From contig ARYC01019199.1 of assembly GCA_000711775.1 (NCBI GenBank), positions 1 through 64,000 of the forward strand: DNA of 64,000 nt. Direction: 5' to 3'. Below are positions 36,301 to 51,300 of the stretch, in pieces. The stretch's first letter is position 1. Each line of letters opens with the position of its first letter. The position numbers and the translations under genes are program-made. Origin of the DNA: Oxytricha trifallax (lineage: Eukaryota > Ciliophora > Spirotrichea > Sporadotrichida > Oxytrichidae). A model generated the notes under the pieces. It did not search any database and was not told the origin of the DNA. It saw nothing but the letters and a program-made list of their open reading frames with translations.

Positions 36301-39300
36301 CTGATAATATGCTCCTATAAGAATCATGCTTATTAGCAGCATACGTATATACCTGGGAATATAAAAATATGTCTCACATTATTAAATAAAAATAATTATA
36401 GATAAAATGGCAAGTGTATTGGGATTCATAATCCTAAATCAATCTATAAGTACCAGCCTAGATGTAAAGGGTCTTTTAAAAGACATATAATAATTTTAAA
36501 ATGACAAAAGGAACTTAGAGACATATGAAGACTTAGTACAAGAGCTAATTTACGAATTCTATCTGAGAATAGGGGCAAGACAACTGAGCACAACGGCTGA
36601 TACCTAAGTTCTCAGAGGAGCAAAAAGAGCAATTCTAAACCTAAGATATTTCAAGAAAGATAAGATGACAAGAAATTCGCAGAGATGAAGGTGTTTTACA
36701 AAGGCTACGAATATTTATGAAGTCAACTTAACATTCATTTAGACCAAAAATATTTAAGATCGAGGGTCCCTAGAGAACTCAATGTGATAATATTATTATT
36801 ATTATTATTAAAAATATCATAGTGTATTGAGAAGAATGAATTATTTTTTTCAAAATATATATATTATAAAAGCAAGGCTTATAGATCAGATAGGATTTCT
36901 AAAAATATGATGATTTGAAATAAATCAGTTAGCAGATTCTCGGGAATGCTAATTTATTTAGGAAATAGTGAACAAAACTTGCCGTATAATCAAATTTAAT
37001 TATTCTTCTCTAATTCTATGATGGGATATAGTAGAAATACTTGATATGAATAATGATGATGAATTATTCTATTGAACATTACCTTCACTAAAAATAAAAA
37101 AATTGATGCTATTTTATTAAGACGATTTATTAAGAATAATTTTATAAAATAAGATATGGATAAAAACTATAAAGATAAATTGGCTTTAATTTATAGAGCA
37201 TCTTTTTATGAATTTTCCATAATAAGGTAATCGATCTTGGTCCCCATTAAGTTTCCGAGTAAAATTTGAATCTTAAGTTATAATATAATTGATAAACTAC
37301 TGAGATAAAAATGTTTTAGATTTCAATCAAGATTGGTTGGCCAACAAAGATACCTAATTTATCGCAACCAGCTATCATCTGAATGAACAAACTAAAAATC
37401 ATAATTATCATTCTTAAAGTTAAATCTACCACTTCTAATAATAATTTAATTCTCAGTATTCTATTAATTAAATTTATTATCAGCTTATATGAAGTTTTTC
37501 TAGTCACAGTCGAAAATCCATTTATCATTTCCTAAAGCCTTTGATTTAAAAAAATAATGAGAATAAATTAATAAAAATAAGAATGATTTATTATAAATAT
37601 TCAAAAGAAATTGCAGTATTTTGTGGAAAATTAAAATCGAAATTTAATAATTAGTTTTAGATATGAAGATTTCTGATTTCATTTGGACCATAGTTAATTA
37701 TTTCGCCATTGTTAATTCTTATTCTTGGTACTGAAATTATATTTCAGGTTAATTCTATTGGCTTTAAAAAAATCTAATGACTCATTAATATCAATCTAAT
37801 GTATAAACATCAAATTTAACTATATAATTTTTATTTTTGGCTTCTTTTCAATCTCAACACCCAACTATCTCAATTATTTGGAAGCGAATAGTTTAGAGCT
37901 AAACTTTTCAATTTAATCATATTTTAGTTTGGATTTTTCCTGAATTTTTACATGATTTCACGCATTTGGAAGTCTTCTTAGCTTATTTCATCGGGAATAC
38001 CATCCATATTAAATTATACAATAAATGAGAAAATATTACTAATAAAGATTTAAATTTTAATTTTATTAATATTGCAGAGTTCTGGTGCCAAGTAGATGTC
38101 TCTTCTATTAAGGGAGGGTACAAAGATAGGTTAACCTATATCAGTAATGTTAAGCCCAATCACTTTTTTGAAATATTGAGCAACTGTAAATGTGTCTCCT
38201 TCTGAGTTAGAAAATAATTTAAATTCAAGTTCAAAACCCATAAATTAGATGTTTTAATGGTATGATTTGAAGTGAATAGTTTAGATCTTTTTAGTATTAA
38301 GAGAGGAATTTAGGCATTTTCAGAATGAGAAATAAAAATTAGGGTCTAATAATGATGAGAAATATTTAGATTTATTGCTTAAGATTAGGTATAGTACAAG
38401 TATTAATATAGACTAATTAAAACAAGTGATAAGTTATTCTGCAATTGCAAAACCTATTGTGTAAGAGTGCTTCAACTGAGAGGTATCACTCCATCTTGCT
38501 GTTAAGAATCTTAATTCTGGTAATCGCTCTCATTCTGCAAAAATAAGAATAATTCTCTCAGCAACATATTGGCTCTCTATACAGTTCGTAAATGTTAAAG
38601 TATTGGGCATACTTCCCGCTTGAATAGTGAATTGTTATGTTTAACTGTTAGTTTCCTCACGTAATACTTTCCTAATAGACTATACTTAATATTTTATAGA
38701 AGAAATTGTATTACTTTCAAGACAGTCAACATAAAGAAGAGACTGATTGATTTATAAGTGCCATTTTAGTAATAATCTAAACAATATATTTATATGATAA
38801 AAAAGAGATAGATGTTTCTGATCACATCAAATCCATATACGATTTTGAAGCTGTTTTTATATTCAATACCTTCAGAAAGAAATCTTGGTACAAGAAGTAT
38901 AATTATTTAGAAGTATAAGATCTGAAAAATGAAGGTTTTAACTAATAAAATTTTGGATGGTATTAACAAAGATTTAGATTGAGTAAGTTATGTTATTCAA
39001 CTTTTCTCTTTTAAGCGAGAATGTATATAAAATTTTTATATAAGCTTAGAGTGAAGACCAAGATTAAAAGAGTATACTGTTTGTTAACAACCTCTCAGTT
39101 CATTAGATAAAGGAATCAGATAAAGCTTTTGAAGATTTAAGCATAAACTCCCGTGTATAAAGTTCCTTATAGCCATCAATTTAATGTAATTGAATTCTAC
39201 TGGAGTAATATTAAGACTCACAACAAGAACCTTTTGCTTTATGATCCCATGTATGATATACTAATTAATATAGTAAACAAAATACAGAGTAGGTTCAAGA

Positions 39301-42300
39301 GAATGAATAAATATAAGACTACTGTATGTGCAAGAGAAGGGAGAATGAATGTATATTAATAAGCTTAGGCTTAAATGAATGAATTAGCTCACATATTAAA
39401 CGAACTCTAAAAAAAGTATTAGACTCCTCTTTCTTTTCTTCTTAAGGCTTAACAGGCCCTAAGTTTCTTCTCTAAGAGCCATCTTCTGCATCTATCTTCA
39501 TTTCCTCTGGTTTTTAGATTTCTTGATAATGTATTATGCTTGATTAATACACTGTCTGTTGCTTTCATTCTCTGTGAATTTTTGCATTCTCTTTCCTATG
39601 GATTATTTTTCTACAATTTTATATGCTAAGGCTTACATGAAAGATAAGGATGCTTTTTAAGTTCCCGTTCTTATAAGTTTACTATATTTTTATAATCTTC
39701 AGGATAGATAAATTATCATTTCTTGTGAGCTTTTTCTATAATTTCCCTAAAATAGTCCTTTTTTATTGTACCGAAAACACCAGCAAATTTATTTAAAAAT
39801 GCATCTTGCTAGGAAATAAACAGCAACTTCCTCATCTTTCATTGCATCCTCGTAGAGATTAGTGATTGAAGTCTTTTTGTAGCTAGGTATTTCAATCAGT
39901 TTTTATAGATTTGTTTTTAAAAGCTTTCTTATCATCGCAAAGTATAGCTTTTAAAAATGAAATTTCGGTACCTTCCATCGTTTGAAGAAATAAAACATCA
40001 ATTTATTTTATCATGTTAAGTATAGATGTTTCCTTGCTTCTGGATCTTGATACCAATTTTTTATTCTCAACCCTATTCATTTATTCATTTAGTGATTACT
40101 AAATTGCTTTTCTTCCTATTAATGAATTTCAAAATTAAATTTATAGACTTCTAAATCCTACTGATCAAAATCTGTCTATTGAATATGGGCATCTTCTATG
40201 AGGAAAATCTTGCAAATATACATAAAGAAAATATTCTAAAAGCTGTAACAATTTTAGAGATGAAGAACCAATTTTATCAATTTAGTTTTATTAAATTAAC
40301 ACTAAGTTTGTTATATTTTATTGTTTCTTAAGCCATTTAATTTTAAATGGTGGCAATTTAGTACTAAAACTTAAATAGCAATTTTAATGCTAACTTAAAT
40401 AGTACTTGTTTTTATCCATTGAGATTCTAACAGTGTAGTTTCAAGCTTAGGCTTTTCAAAGTTAGTGCCATAATCAAAATTATTAAGACTGTAATAAAGA
40501 AATTTATATTAAATAATTATAAGGAAGTATAGCCCAAGGTATTAGATTATCACCATGCTATTCAATATCTATTTGCAAGACGCTCTTTATTCATAACAAG
40601 AACTAAAGTCGATGATTAAACAAGGCAAGTTGATAGCATTTGCAGAAGACATTTTGGTAAATATTAAAGACCTACAACAATTCAAGAGAGTAAAAGATTA
40701 TTTCAGAAAGATTGAGAAATCACATAATCTGAAACTTAACACCAAAAAGACAGTATTTTTAAGTGACGCAAATGGATTTGAAAGAGAGTTCTAGATAGAA
40801 GGAATTAAGAAAGTTCAGGAAACAAAAAAATCTAGGACTGAACATATGTCTAAACACTCAAAATCTTATAAAAAGCACGTGGAGTGGCATAAAAAAGCAG
40901 GTAGAATTGTATTAGAGACTAACAAAGTCGAGCAAAAGCACAGTGAGCATCACGATCATGATGGCATAAATAAGGTCTCTAATGATTTACGAATGCACCC
41001 CTTGAGTAGCAGCATAATTCGTAAAAGTTGAAGAGATAGAAAAAATGGAACTGCAAACAAAGAGAATACCATTTAATACTCCAAGAATCATTCCAAATAA
41101 ATTGCTAAGGAATGTAACTCAAATGAAGGAAACTAACACTGGAGAGATAATAAGGGACTTAGTTCAGAAAAACTTTAAGAAAATAAATTAAAAGATGGAA
41201 TAGTTTCTGAGGCAAAAATGAGTAAAAGACGAAATAAAACAATAATGTCATAAAAAAATAGAGATCATAACAAATATTATATGGTTAGATCAGAGGATAA
41301 GGCAATTAGAAGTACTGGAGTACTATCAACCAATTTAAAAACTATTTAGAATGACCTACGTCAAGAAACAAGGAGCTGACTTTGATGAAAGATTATTGGA
41401 TTTGACTATCAAAATGAATATCTAATTAAGAGAATACTGAGAAGCATATAATGAGAGAGAATCAGAAAGTTATTATTAAATAATTAATTAAGATAAAATC
41501 AATAGGCAAATTAAAGTAACAAAGTAACTATGGAAAAATCAAATTCAGTAGACAAGAGAGCAATAGGAGTAGTAAGAAAGAGAGAGAGATGTAGATGAGA
41601 AATTGGGATCAGTAAAAAAAGAAGAGGGAGTTTTGGAGAGAAGGTGCAAGAAGTACGATTTGAGCATAGGGATAGAAGCAAGGATGAAGAGGTACTTGGG
41701 CTGAGAAATGAGAAGAGCAGAGAGGTCCCCCTAAACATACAGATGAGATTTAAGAGCAAGTTAAAGATTGGAAAATCGAACCTAAGCAAGAAGATACATG
41801 AGCCAAATGTTCAAAGGGTGGCATTTGACAAACACGAGGACGGATCAGCATGTGTACAAGGAGACTAGTTGAAGTTCAAGAAGATCATCGATTTGACAGA
41901 GGTGAAGTGTCAAGGGTTTGAAAAGATCATCTATGCTAAGGCTAAGAAAGGGTGGACACCGATGGTGACAAGACTGACGACTATTGTCTGATGCCCAAGC
42001 TCACGAACATAGCTAAAGAAAGCACTGTTAAGGAAATATGAGGAGAGATAGGCAGCAAGAAAAAGAGGAGCTAGAGAAGAAGATTTATGGTGGAAATGTT
42101 AGATCGAACACCAGAGAGAGAGATTAACCAAGATTGAAAATATTTTGACCTAATCCCAGGAAACCACATATTGAAAGAAACAATGGTAACAATCATCAGA
42201 CAAATCGAGGAGGTCCAATTTAGTGAACAAAAAGTAAAATACTTGACATTACCACCAGTGGTCCTGAATGACAAAGAGATACATATGTTGGAAAAGAGCA

Positions 42301-45300
42301 AAGGGGAAACAAACAGAAAAATAGAGAATAGCAAATACTGGAGAGAGACCGAATATCTTGCAGGAGTGATAATACTGACAAGTTGTCAAAGCAATCAAAA
42401 CCCCAAAACCCCTTAGTGAGGTTTATAAGTGCTTTGATTTGTAGGGTATAGTTGGGGTCTTATTGGGGTTAGTAGAGAAATTAGGCCAAATTGCAAAATG
42501 AGAAATAGAAATTAGCGAAATTTAGGGTCTATTTATGATGAGTAATATTTAGATTTACTGCTTAAGCTTAGGTATGGTACAAGTATAAATATAGACTAAG
42601 TCAAACCAGTAATGAATTATGCTGCTATAGCAAAGCTCCTGCGCAAGAGTGCCTCAACAGTTAGGTATCATTGCTTGCTAGCTGTTTAGCATTTTAATTC
42701 TGGTTGTTGAACGCATCCTGTAAGAAAATAAAAGTACTCTCAGGCTCATATTGACTTCTTCTGCGACTCTAAGACTTTGAAGTATTGGGCACACTCTCCA
42801 TTAGACTAGCGAGCTGTGATGTTTCATCGCAAGTTTCCTGACATGCGTATCTCTCCTTAAACTATAGCCAACATTTATAGAAGAAATGGTATTACTTTCA
42901 AGACTGTCAACAGAGTGAAGAGAGTGATTGATTTTACAGTGCCATTTTATAGTAATAATTTAAACTATATATATGATTAAATGCAGAGAGCTATTACTAA
43001 TAACATCAAGTTCATACACGCTGATGAAGCAGTGTTTACATTCAACACCTTTATTAATAAGTCTTGGTATAAAAAGTATGATAATATAGAAGTCTATGAT
43101 TAAAAAGTGAAGGTAGTAACCCATGCAATTTTAGCAGGTATTAGTGGAGACTCTGGATTAGAAAGTTATGTTATTCATCCTCGCTCTATTAAGCGAGAGT
43201 AGTATATAGAGTTCCTACATAAGCTCAGAGAGAAGTATAGTAACCAAGAGATCATCCTTTTGTTGATAACCTCTCAGTTCATAAGACTAAGGAGTCTAAG
43301 AAAGCTTATGAAGAGCTAAACATAACTACTGTATACAACGTTCCTTATAGCCCTTAATTTAATGGAATTGAATTCTACTGGAGTTAAATCAAGACATACT
43401 ACAAGAAGCTGCTGCTGTATCATCTTATGCATGACTTGCCCATCGATACAGTAGACTTAATTCAAAGCAGCTGTAAGAGAGTGAGCGTAGATAAGACAAC
43501 AGTCTGTGCGAGAGAGGGAAGAATAAATGTTTATAAATAAATTTTAGATTTAAATGAATGAATAAGTTCACATATTAAACTAACCCATAAAGGGGTTTAG
43601 CTTCTCTCTTCTCCTCTTCTTATGGCTTGCTTGGGCCCATATTTCTTCTCTTAGTGCCAGCTCCTGCATCTATGTTCATTTCATCTGGTTTTTAGACATC
43701 TTTATAAAGCCTCATGCTCACCTCATAAATTGTCTACGACTTTCTTTCTCTGTGAACCTTTGCATGCTCTTTCATAAGATATATACCAGTGCCAGATTTT
43801 CCTACAAATATATGTCAAAGCTTACTTGAAAGATAAGGATGCTTCTTAAGTTCCTCTAGCCAAGCTGAGCTTATTAGAATGCCTTGCTTCTTCTAATCAT
43901 CAGGAGAGAAAGAATATCGTTTCTTATGTGCTTCTTCAATTATTTCTCTGAGATACTCCTCTTCTATTGTACAAGAACACCAAAGAAAAAGTTCCTCTCT
44001 GGTAGTTTATTAGAGAGTTGTTTCTTGGTAGGAAGGTAAACTACCACTTCCTCATCTTACATGGCATCCTCATAAAGATTAGTGACTGAAATCTCAGAGT
44101 TTGGTATTTCTATCAACTTAATTTCAGTGTTTTTGAAGGCTTTCTTCTCATCACAGAGTATCGCTATTAGAAATGAGACTTTGGTACCTTCCATCGTCGG
44201 AAGGAATAATCCAACTGTTTAAGATGTCAATAGTCGTCAAGTTATCTTACCATGTAAAGTTAAATATCGATAGAGATCTTACTTACTTCTGAATCTTGAG
44301 ATCATTTCTTGAGCCTCGACTCTTTTCATTTGATCATTGAGTGATTCCATCTTTGTTCCTCTTCCTATTAATGAATTTCAAATTATAATTTATAGACTTC
44401 TGGATACTATTGTTTAAAAACTTACTATTAAATATGGGCATCTTATAGGAGGTCAACCCTGTAAAGATACGTGGAGAAAGTTCGCAGAAGCTGTAACAAA
44501 CATCAGAGATGGAGCTCCATTTTTATCAATTTAGTTCCATTAAATTAGTACTAAATTTGTTTAAATTTAATTAGTACCGGTACTAAATCCGTTTAAATTT
44601 AATTGGTACCAAGTTAATAGTACCAAAACCTAATTAGTACCTAGTTTTAATCCAGTGAAGTTTTAATGGAAAAGTTCCAATCTGGTTTAAAACTTAATTG
44701 GTACCAGTACCAACCTGAACTTTATCTGAGTTGGTACAAGAATCAAAATTATTAAGAGTAAAATTACGAAATTATACTTATAAACTGAGTATAAATATGA
44801 AGTCTTAGAGCTTAGATCAAACCATCATTAATGCTGTTGCAACTCCTATATAGTCCAGATATAGCTATAGAGGTTTTAAGAGCTTTATAATAGAAACTTA
44901 AATTTGAATTTAAACATGGCGGTCAACTTAAATCGTAGAGCGGCACTTTTAGGAGCAGGTCAATCAATGCTCAACTTTGGCTCCACTAAAAAGCCTGAAA
45001 TCATTCATGTCGAGAGGGAGGTAGAGCTAAGAGCTCTTGAATTTGAAGCAGAGGTTTATCATAGAAGTATTAAACCAGAGGGAGAGCGCAGAGATAGGGG
45101 TTTAAACTTAAATTGATTATGTTGAAGAGCTAAAAGAACAGCAACCAATAAAAAAGATAAAAACATATTAATGTGAAGACTGCTAGAATCATTTCTCAAC
45201 TGAACAAAGCTTGAAGAGACACCTTAAAGAGGCACACTCTGGCAAAGCCAAGATCTATTTCAAGCATGAAAAGGTAGATGGTAGGTATTAGTGTACGACA

Positions 45301-48300
45301 TGCATGAAATCATATACTCACTCAGCTAAAGTTAAAAGGCATATGCAAAAGCATCACCTCAGTGAGTTCTTGATTGAAGATAAAGAGACTAAAAAACTAG
45401 TACCAGCTAAAAAAAATCTAATACTCTTGAGTCATAAAGAGAGCAGCAAGAGAGACTCAAGAGACAGAAGCGATATGAATCGATGAACCAGCCAACAGGT
45501 AATACAATTTTAGCATGCTTCTAAGCGAAGGCTATGAATATACCTGCATTAAATGCAGTTGATCTCAGCACTTCTATTGAAAACTACTTGAATATAAACG
45601 TGCATGCAAAAGCAAAGCTCATAGTAGTTGATGAGTATGCATACAAGGTGTATCCATTCAGTTATCTTATTAAGAACCAACAGTATTAGAACGAGTTTGC
45701 AAATGAATACATGGTACTTAGAGAGGCCTAAAGAAAAGACTGCAAGAATTTACTTAAGCTAAATGGTGTTATTTTAAGTTATGGTTTCATCGCATTAAGG
45801 CTAAAGAAATTTGAGATGACTCTGAGAGACTACCTATATAACAATAGAAACCCTGATGATTTAAACGATATACTCTCAGATATGATTCAGGGTGTTAAGG
45901 AGTTGCATAAACTTGGATATGTTCATAGAGATTTGAAGCCTGAAAACGTTATGCTAAATCACTGCCCTTTAGAAGTAGTGGTTATCGATTTCAATAGAGC
46001 TTGAAGATAGGAGATTGTCACTTAAGCACAGGTACGTACTCCAGGTTACTTCCCAATAAGAGAGAAGTGGACTAATGGTTCTGTTTAATGGGATGTTGGC
46101 AGTAGCAGCAATAATATTAGAAAATGACATGGAATGTATGTCTTACTTTGGTACAAAGCATGAAAACAATCAATTAGCTTAGCTTAGAAGCATATAAAGT
46201 AAGAAGATGTCTGCGAAGAAATAAAGCATAGTAGAGATGATAATCGTGAGAGCTCCTTCATATCCTAGATAATCCTTAGATGACATACTTGAGCCACTAT
46301 AGAGAGCAAGATTCAAAAGATACAACAAAAACAAGCAGATTAAATTTGTTTGAATTAAGTACTCTAATACTCATTAAATATTCATTAAATTCGCATAAAA
46401 ACTGCGATTTCTCTACTAACCCCAATAAGACCCCAACTATACCCTACAAATCAAAGCACTTATAAACCTCACTAAGGGGTTTTGGTGTTTTGAATGTTTA
46501 ACATTTCAAGAACTGGGTTGTACTGAAGATCGAGAGGAAATCGGGAACCATGGAAATCTACGATACGAGAAGAAGCGTGGGAAGCTATGCAATATTACAG
46601 AAGCACATAGCCCAATTGAGTGAACTGGCATCTGGGATTATTGGAAACGAATTCAAAGTCAACAAGCTTGCGAGTATGATAGAGACGAACTAAGCAAGGG
46701 ACCCAGAAGACTGCGGAGTTCTAGCAACGCTGATTATTTACCACCTGGTCCTTGAATTCACAAGGATAGCCTGTATTTCAGGGGTTGAACATGTAAAGGT
46801 ACTACCTCATGTTTAATCTGGAAATTGTATTTACGAAAATGGAGATCGGCAGATCAGGGAAAACCATTAGTGAAGATAAAGCGACAAGGGGAATGGAGAG
46901 GAAGAGTGAGCTAATCTGGAAAGTAGCTGACGATGAAATGGAATCAAGCTCTTTCTTATTCGACCCGAAGATTGATAGATGGGATGACTTAATCTAGAGG
47001 GAACCCCCAAGAGGACAACTAGAGCAAGAGTTTTTTGAGTGTGAAGGGAAGTTTAGCGAGACTATCGAGGGATAATCGACAGTAGAAGAGTATCTGATCC
47101 CAAATTAAGCCAAGCCAAACACAAAGAGAAGAGAGGATAAGGGGACCAAGCTAAAGAACACAGAGCAAACCTAGAATGATGGAGCTGATGGTGTACCAAG
47201 AAGAATCGACAACATTAAGTAGAGAGAAAGAAGTTAAAGATTGATCAAAGAGGCAGATAAAATGAAGTGAAGGCAGGGAACTGAAACGAGATCAATCAAT
47301 GAATCTAGTTCATTCGAGTTATTTTACTTTTTGGTAATTGCTTGTAGTATTTATATTTTGCATTTTGATTACCTAAGAATTTTACTACTACTACAACTAT
47401 AAAGAAGTATGATTTTTAACACTTAAAATCTAGCAATGAATTTACATTTATTGCTACAACAAAGAGTGACTCTTGTTAGTATGATTATAATATTAAATAA
47501 ATGCATTCAAAATGGGGAATTTTAAAAATAAAAATCTAAAACTAATCATATAAATAAGTAACTGCCTCTAATTAGGAAAACTTTGAGATCAAATTATAAC
47601 CCTATTTAGTTACCTCCTTATATTTAAATTAACATTATGTGATTACTTTATATTTATTTTAACTTTAATTAAAAAATATGAAGGCAGTTAATTTATTTAT
47701 TTTCTCTTCTCTCCAATTCATTTCTTTTTTAGCGGAGAATCTAAAGTTACAGCATTCACAAAAATAATCTTTGCTGGAATTCATTGAACTGTGTCTAATA
47801 TTCAGTTTAGTAGACATATACTATGTTTTCAATAACTAAGATCTTTCGGATAACTTAATCTAAAAATTGATAATTTTGACAATCAAGAGTTTACCAGCAT
47901 TTCTTGGATGATGACTGTATCTACTATGAATTGAAAGAAAATATAGTTGAGATTTATCTCCAGACTGTTTACATCTTTTAATTCGACTTCTTGGCTATAT
48001 TAAAAACTTCATGATTAGTGATACCAGGAATCTCTATCTTGGCTGTGATTAAGATGATTTGCACTTTTTGGATTTATATTGTATCGTTCCGCCTTAGGTT
48101 GTATAAGTCCAGAAGAGGATATCCTGAAGATATCATGAAGATATGGTTAAGATATCTCAAAACTTCAAGTTGAAATTGATTTTATGACATAGAAACACTT
48201 TAATTCTTCGTCACAAATGAATTGAGTAAAAGATTTTTCTATAATAATTCCTTGTGATTAAAAAAAACAAATAAAGTACAGCGCAAATTTCAATGTTAAT

Positions 48301-51300
48301 GACTTCTATCCTAAAATATTGACTACGCAAAGCTAACTGTACCAAATATCTCTAAATGAATTTTGAAGTTTCAACAAATATTCCTCATTCTCAAAGACTT
48401 AGCACAAGCACCAATTATTGTTGTGGAATAATTATTAAATGAAGCATAATCGAGCATATCGGTTCTTTCAAGGATGCCAGATCTGCACCAGTGTAGTTCA
48501 ATCCTCATTAAAAACTTTCTTATTACGTATTAATATTGGACATAGACAAGTTTAATGCTACTGAATGTGATGTGAGCAGAACAAATCTATAACAATATTA
48601 AGAAAAAGTTTGTGTATAGATTTCTTGGCTTAGGCTAAAAAACAGCAATTTAGATGAAAGGTTTGATTAGCTTAATAGCTCTTGATAGAACTATAGACAT
48701 ATAAGACAATAAGTAATTTCCTTAATATATAATTTCACTATGAACTCAGCGACATAAGGCAGGCGTGATATTTATGGATGTGAGAAATATATTGACTTCT
48801 TTATAGAGATTAATTTTTGGGAGAAATACTTTTGAACTGAATTTTGCATACTATCATGCAAATTTAATATTTCTAAGATGCCAAAGAAATTAGAGCTAGA
48901 ATATCTATACATCATTTTCAAATAATGACAGCTTGTCTTATTGCACTGGTTATTTACTCGAAAGAAATAATTTTAATTAAATTCTGGGTGCTCATTTTAC
49001 TCAGGAGGCATTTTTCATTTACATTTCAATAAATATGATGACATTCCTCTCTTTGAAAATGATGATTTTCCAGTTACTAGCATCAAAGCCAATAAGGATG
49101 CATATTTGAATATGAATTTCAACTACATAGCGGCAATTTCTACAGTAACTCTAAATAGAAATACTTACCCTTAAGACTATAGAACAGTTTTGAATAGGTA
49201 TAATCAATATAAATTCAACACATCATCAGGAGGTTTTGATTTGATTGACATAAAGATTATTCCAAGACTAAATATAAGTTAAGAATATACAACATAATAA
49301 GGAGACCCTCCAAGGAAATTTAATGTTTATAATTTTCCTCAAGTTTACATAACCACAAACAATCTAGTAGCAATATCGGATATGATGAAAAAAATGCTAT
49401 ATAACCAGGATACTTACATTCTTATGAAACATGAAAATTGCTTTGACAAAATGGTTTGATATTAATAATCACACTTTTTAATATTCTTTTATCATTGAAA
49501 CTAGCTACTATGGAAAAAGATCTAATTAGATGAATTTCTAAGAATTCTGTGGAAGGCTTAATATGGATAGTTTTTGTTTAATGTGCCAAATAAGTGTTAT
49601 TAGTTCCTTTACAGCATCAACTCTATAAGCGCAGTAATTTCCTAAGATAAAAGGTAGTATAGCTTTAGGGACCCTTTAATGAGATTTTATTAATGCGAAA
49701 GAACTTATGTCAACTTTCCATCAACTATAACTTTGAGAACTTTATTTGGAAATAATCATGTTTACTATGCTTACTATGTAAATCTAAGCTAAAATTAGTT
49801 TAACATGTTCTTTACTTTTTCTGATCCTAAATTTTTTCTATGCCATTCATGTTAATTTCACAAGCAGAAGCGTTAATTACTATTGATGCTTTTTACTGCA
49901 AGTAGCCCACTTTCGAATGAATATCACGATTTTAGTCTTGCGAAAGTATTTATACTTAGGTTCAAGAAGCCTTATTACAATTCATAGTTAGTCCTTGTAA
50001 CACCTAGAGTATCAATTACAAAAATACGATTATGTACGATTTAGTATGAGGCTAGAGATAGAATGTGGGATTTTGAAATTTTCTCCAACTGCTTTAGAAA
50101 TTGAATAAAATAAAATTTAGGTTGACATATCTGGAATTTATAATTCTTATGACTTGGACCCATATCGATATTACCCTATATTTAGATTAAATTTAAATAC
50201 GATTTAATCCAAATTTTATTAATCAACTTTCACAGATATTGGGGCTGGTTTCAATAATAATTTTAAGGCATTTGCAGGCGCCATACTATTGAATCAGTCG
50301 GTGTTCTAATGATAGATAAAATAATTGATAAGAATATGTTTGCATACCAAACGATTAAATGGTTAATTTATATTCTTGAATTGCAATGTTAATTTAACAA
50401 TGAGCTTATCAGTAAACAATTTAATCTTTACATTTTATGAAAATTACACAACAAATACAACATTTAAAATCATTGTTTATAGGGAAAATACGATTTAAAT
50501 TCAGTCTTCTAAATAAGCTTTTTCAGAATTAATATTCTCAAGGATACTTTAAAAATAACACTTCACAAATTGCCCCAGGGCTCACTTAGAAGGTGCTTCT
50601 AGCATTCTATGGAAATAATAAAAAATTTTATAAAGTTACAGTTTTATCAAATACTTTCACTAACAATCACGTTCAACATGGAGGAGCTATTTCATATGAG
50701 TATTGTTTGATAGATCAATTTTACATTAATTCTTTTAAAGCTGGATGTGCACTCTAAAAAGGAGATGTTTATATAGTTAATTAAGTAAACAAACTTTGAC
50801 ATTAGACTCGAACCAATTTTTATAATCTTCAGTTTCTTAACTCAACCATGTGGATAAATCTTTATTATTTATTATAAAACCCCATTACTCAATTAAGCAC
50901 GAAGATTAGGAGATAAGAACAATTAAATTAAAATATAATTATAATTGGCTGAAATTAAATATAATTAGGCTAAAAACAAATTTACGCACCCTGATTGGTT
51001 TATTTTAGAGAGACAATTATTCGAGCCAATGGTTTTAATAATTAGCCAAAAGTTAATTAATTTGCGCCAATTATAATTAAATTTAAATTTAATTGTTCTT
51101 ATCTCCTAATCTTCGTTCTTAATTGACTAATGGGGTTTTAATTAGCATTACAACTGCAAGTCAAGAATTTGGTTTATTGATAAATAGCATCTCATAGTGC
51201 AGTTCTGGCTATCAATATTACTGAAAGTATTGACTTGACATTTCAAATATCAAATTCCAATATAATAAAGGAACGTCAATTTTAAGCCCCAAGGGTCTAA

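Larger units (their letters stand above)
42396..46492 (+). mobile_element. TBE: Complete TBE transposon, 4,097 bp
   Basis: Left end CAAAACCCCAAAACCCC, right end the inverted copy with one change. The ~90-bp terminal repeats are nearly identical. AAT target duplications lie at 42,393-42,395 and 46,493-46,495. Size and gene order (42-kDa transposase +, 22-kDa ORF2 -, zinc-finger/kinase +) match Oxytricha TBE elements. A few slips and stops per gene. Inserted in the Ulp1-like frame, which continues across one AAT. Confidence 0.95.
41599..46834 (+). pseudogene. Ulp1-like cysteine protease gene split by a TBE
   Basis: Left part 41,599-42,395 (EVRFEHRDRSKDEEVLGL, IPGNHILKETMVTIIRQ, YLAGVIILTSCQSN). 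The frame resumes after the TBE at 46,496 (NWVVLKIERKSGTMEIYDT, then NQARDPEDCGVLATLI). The order W...IYDT...Q...DCGV is the layout of Ulp1/C48 proteases; the usual His before Trp is Asn. One TGA (near 42,139) and a few frame changes lie in the left part. GC is higher than in the surroundings. It lies downstream of and on the same strand as the reverse-transcriptase fragment and may be part of the same retroelement. Confidence 0.55.
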
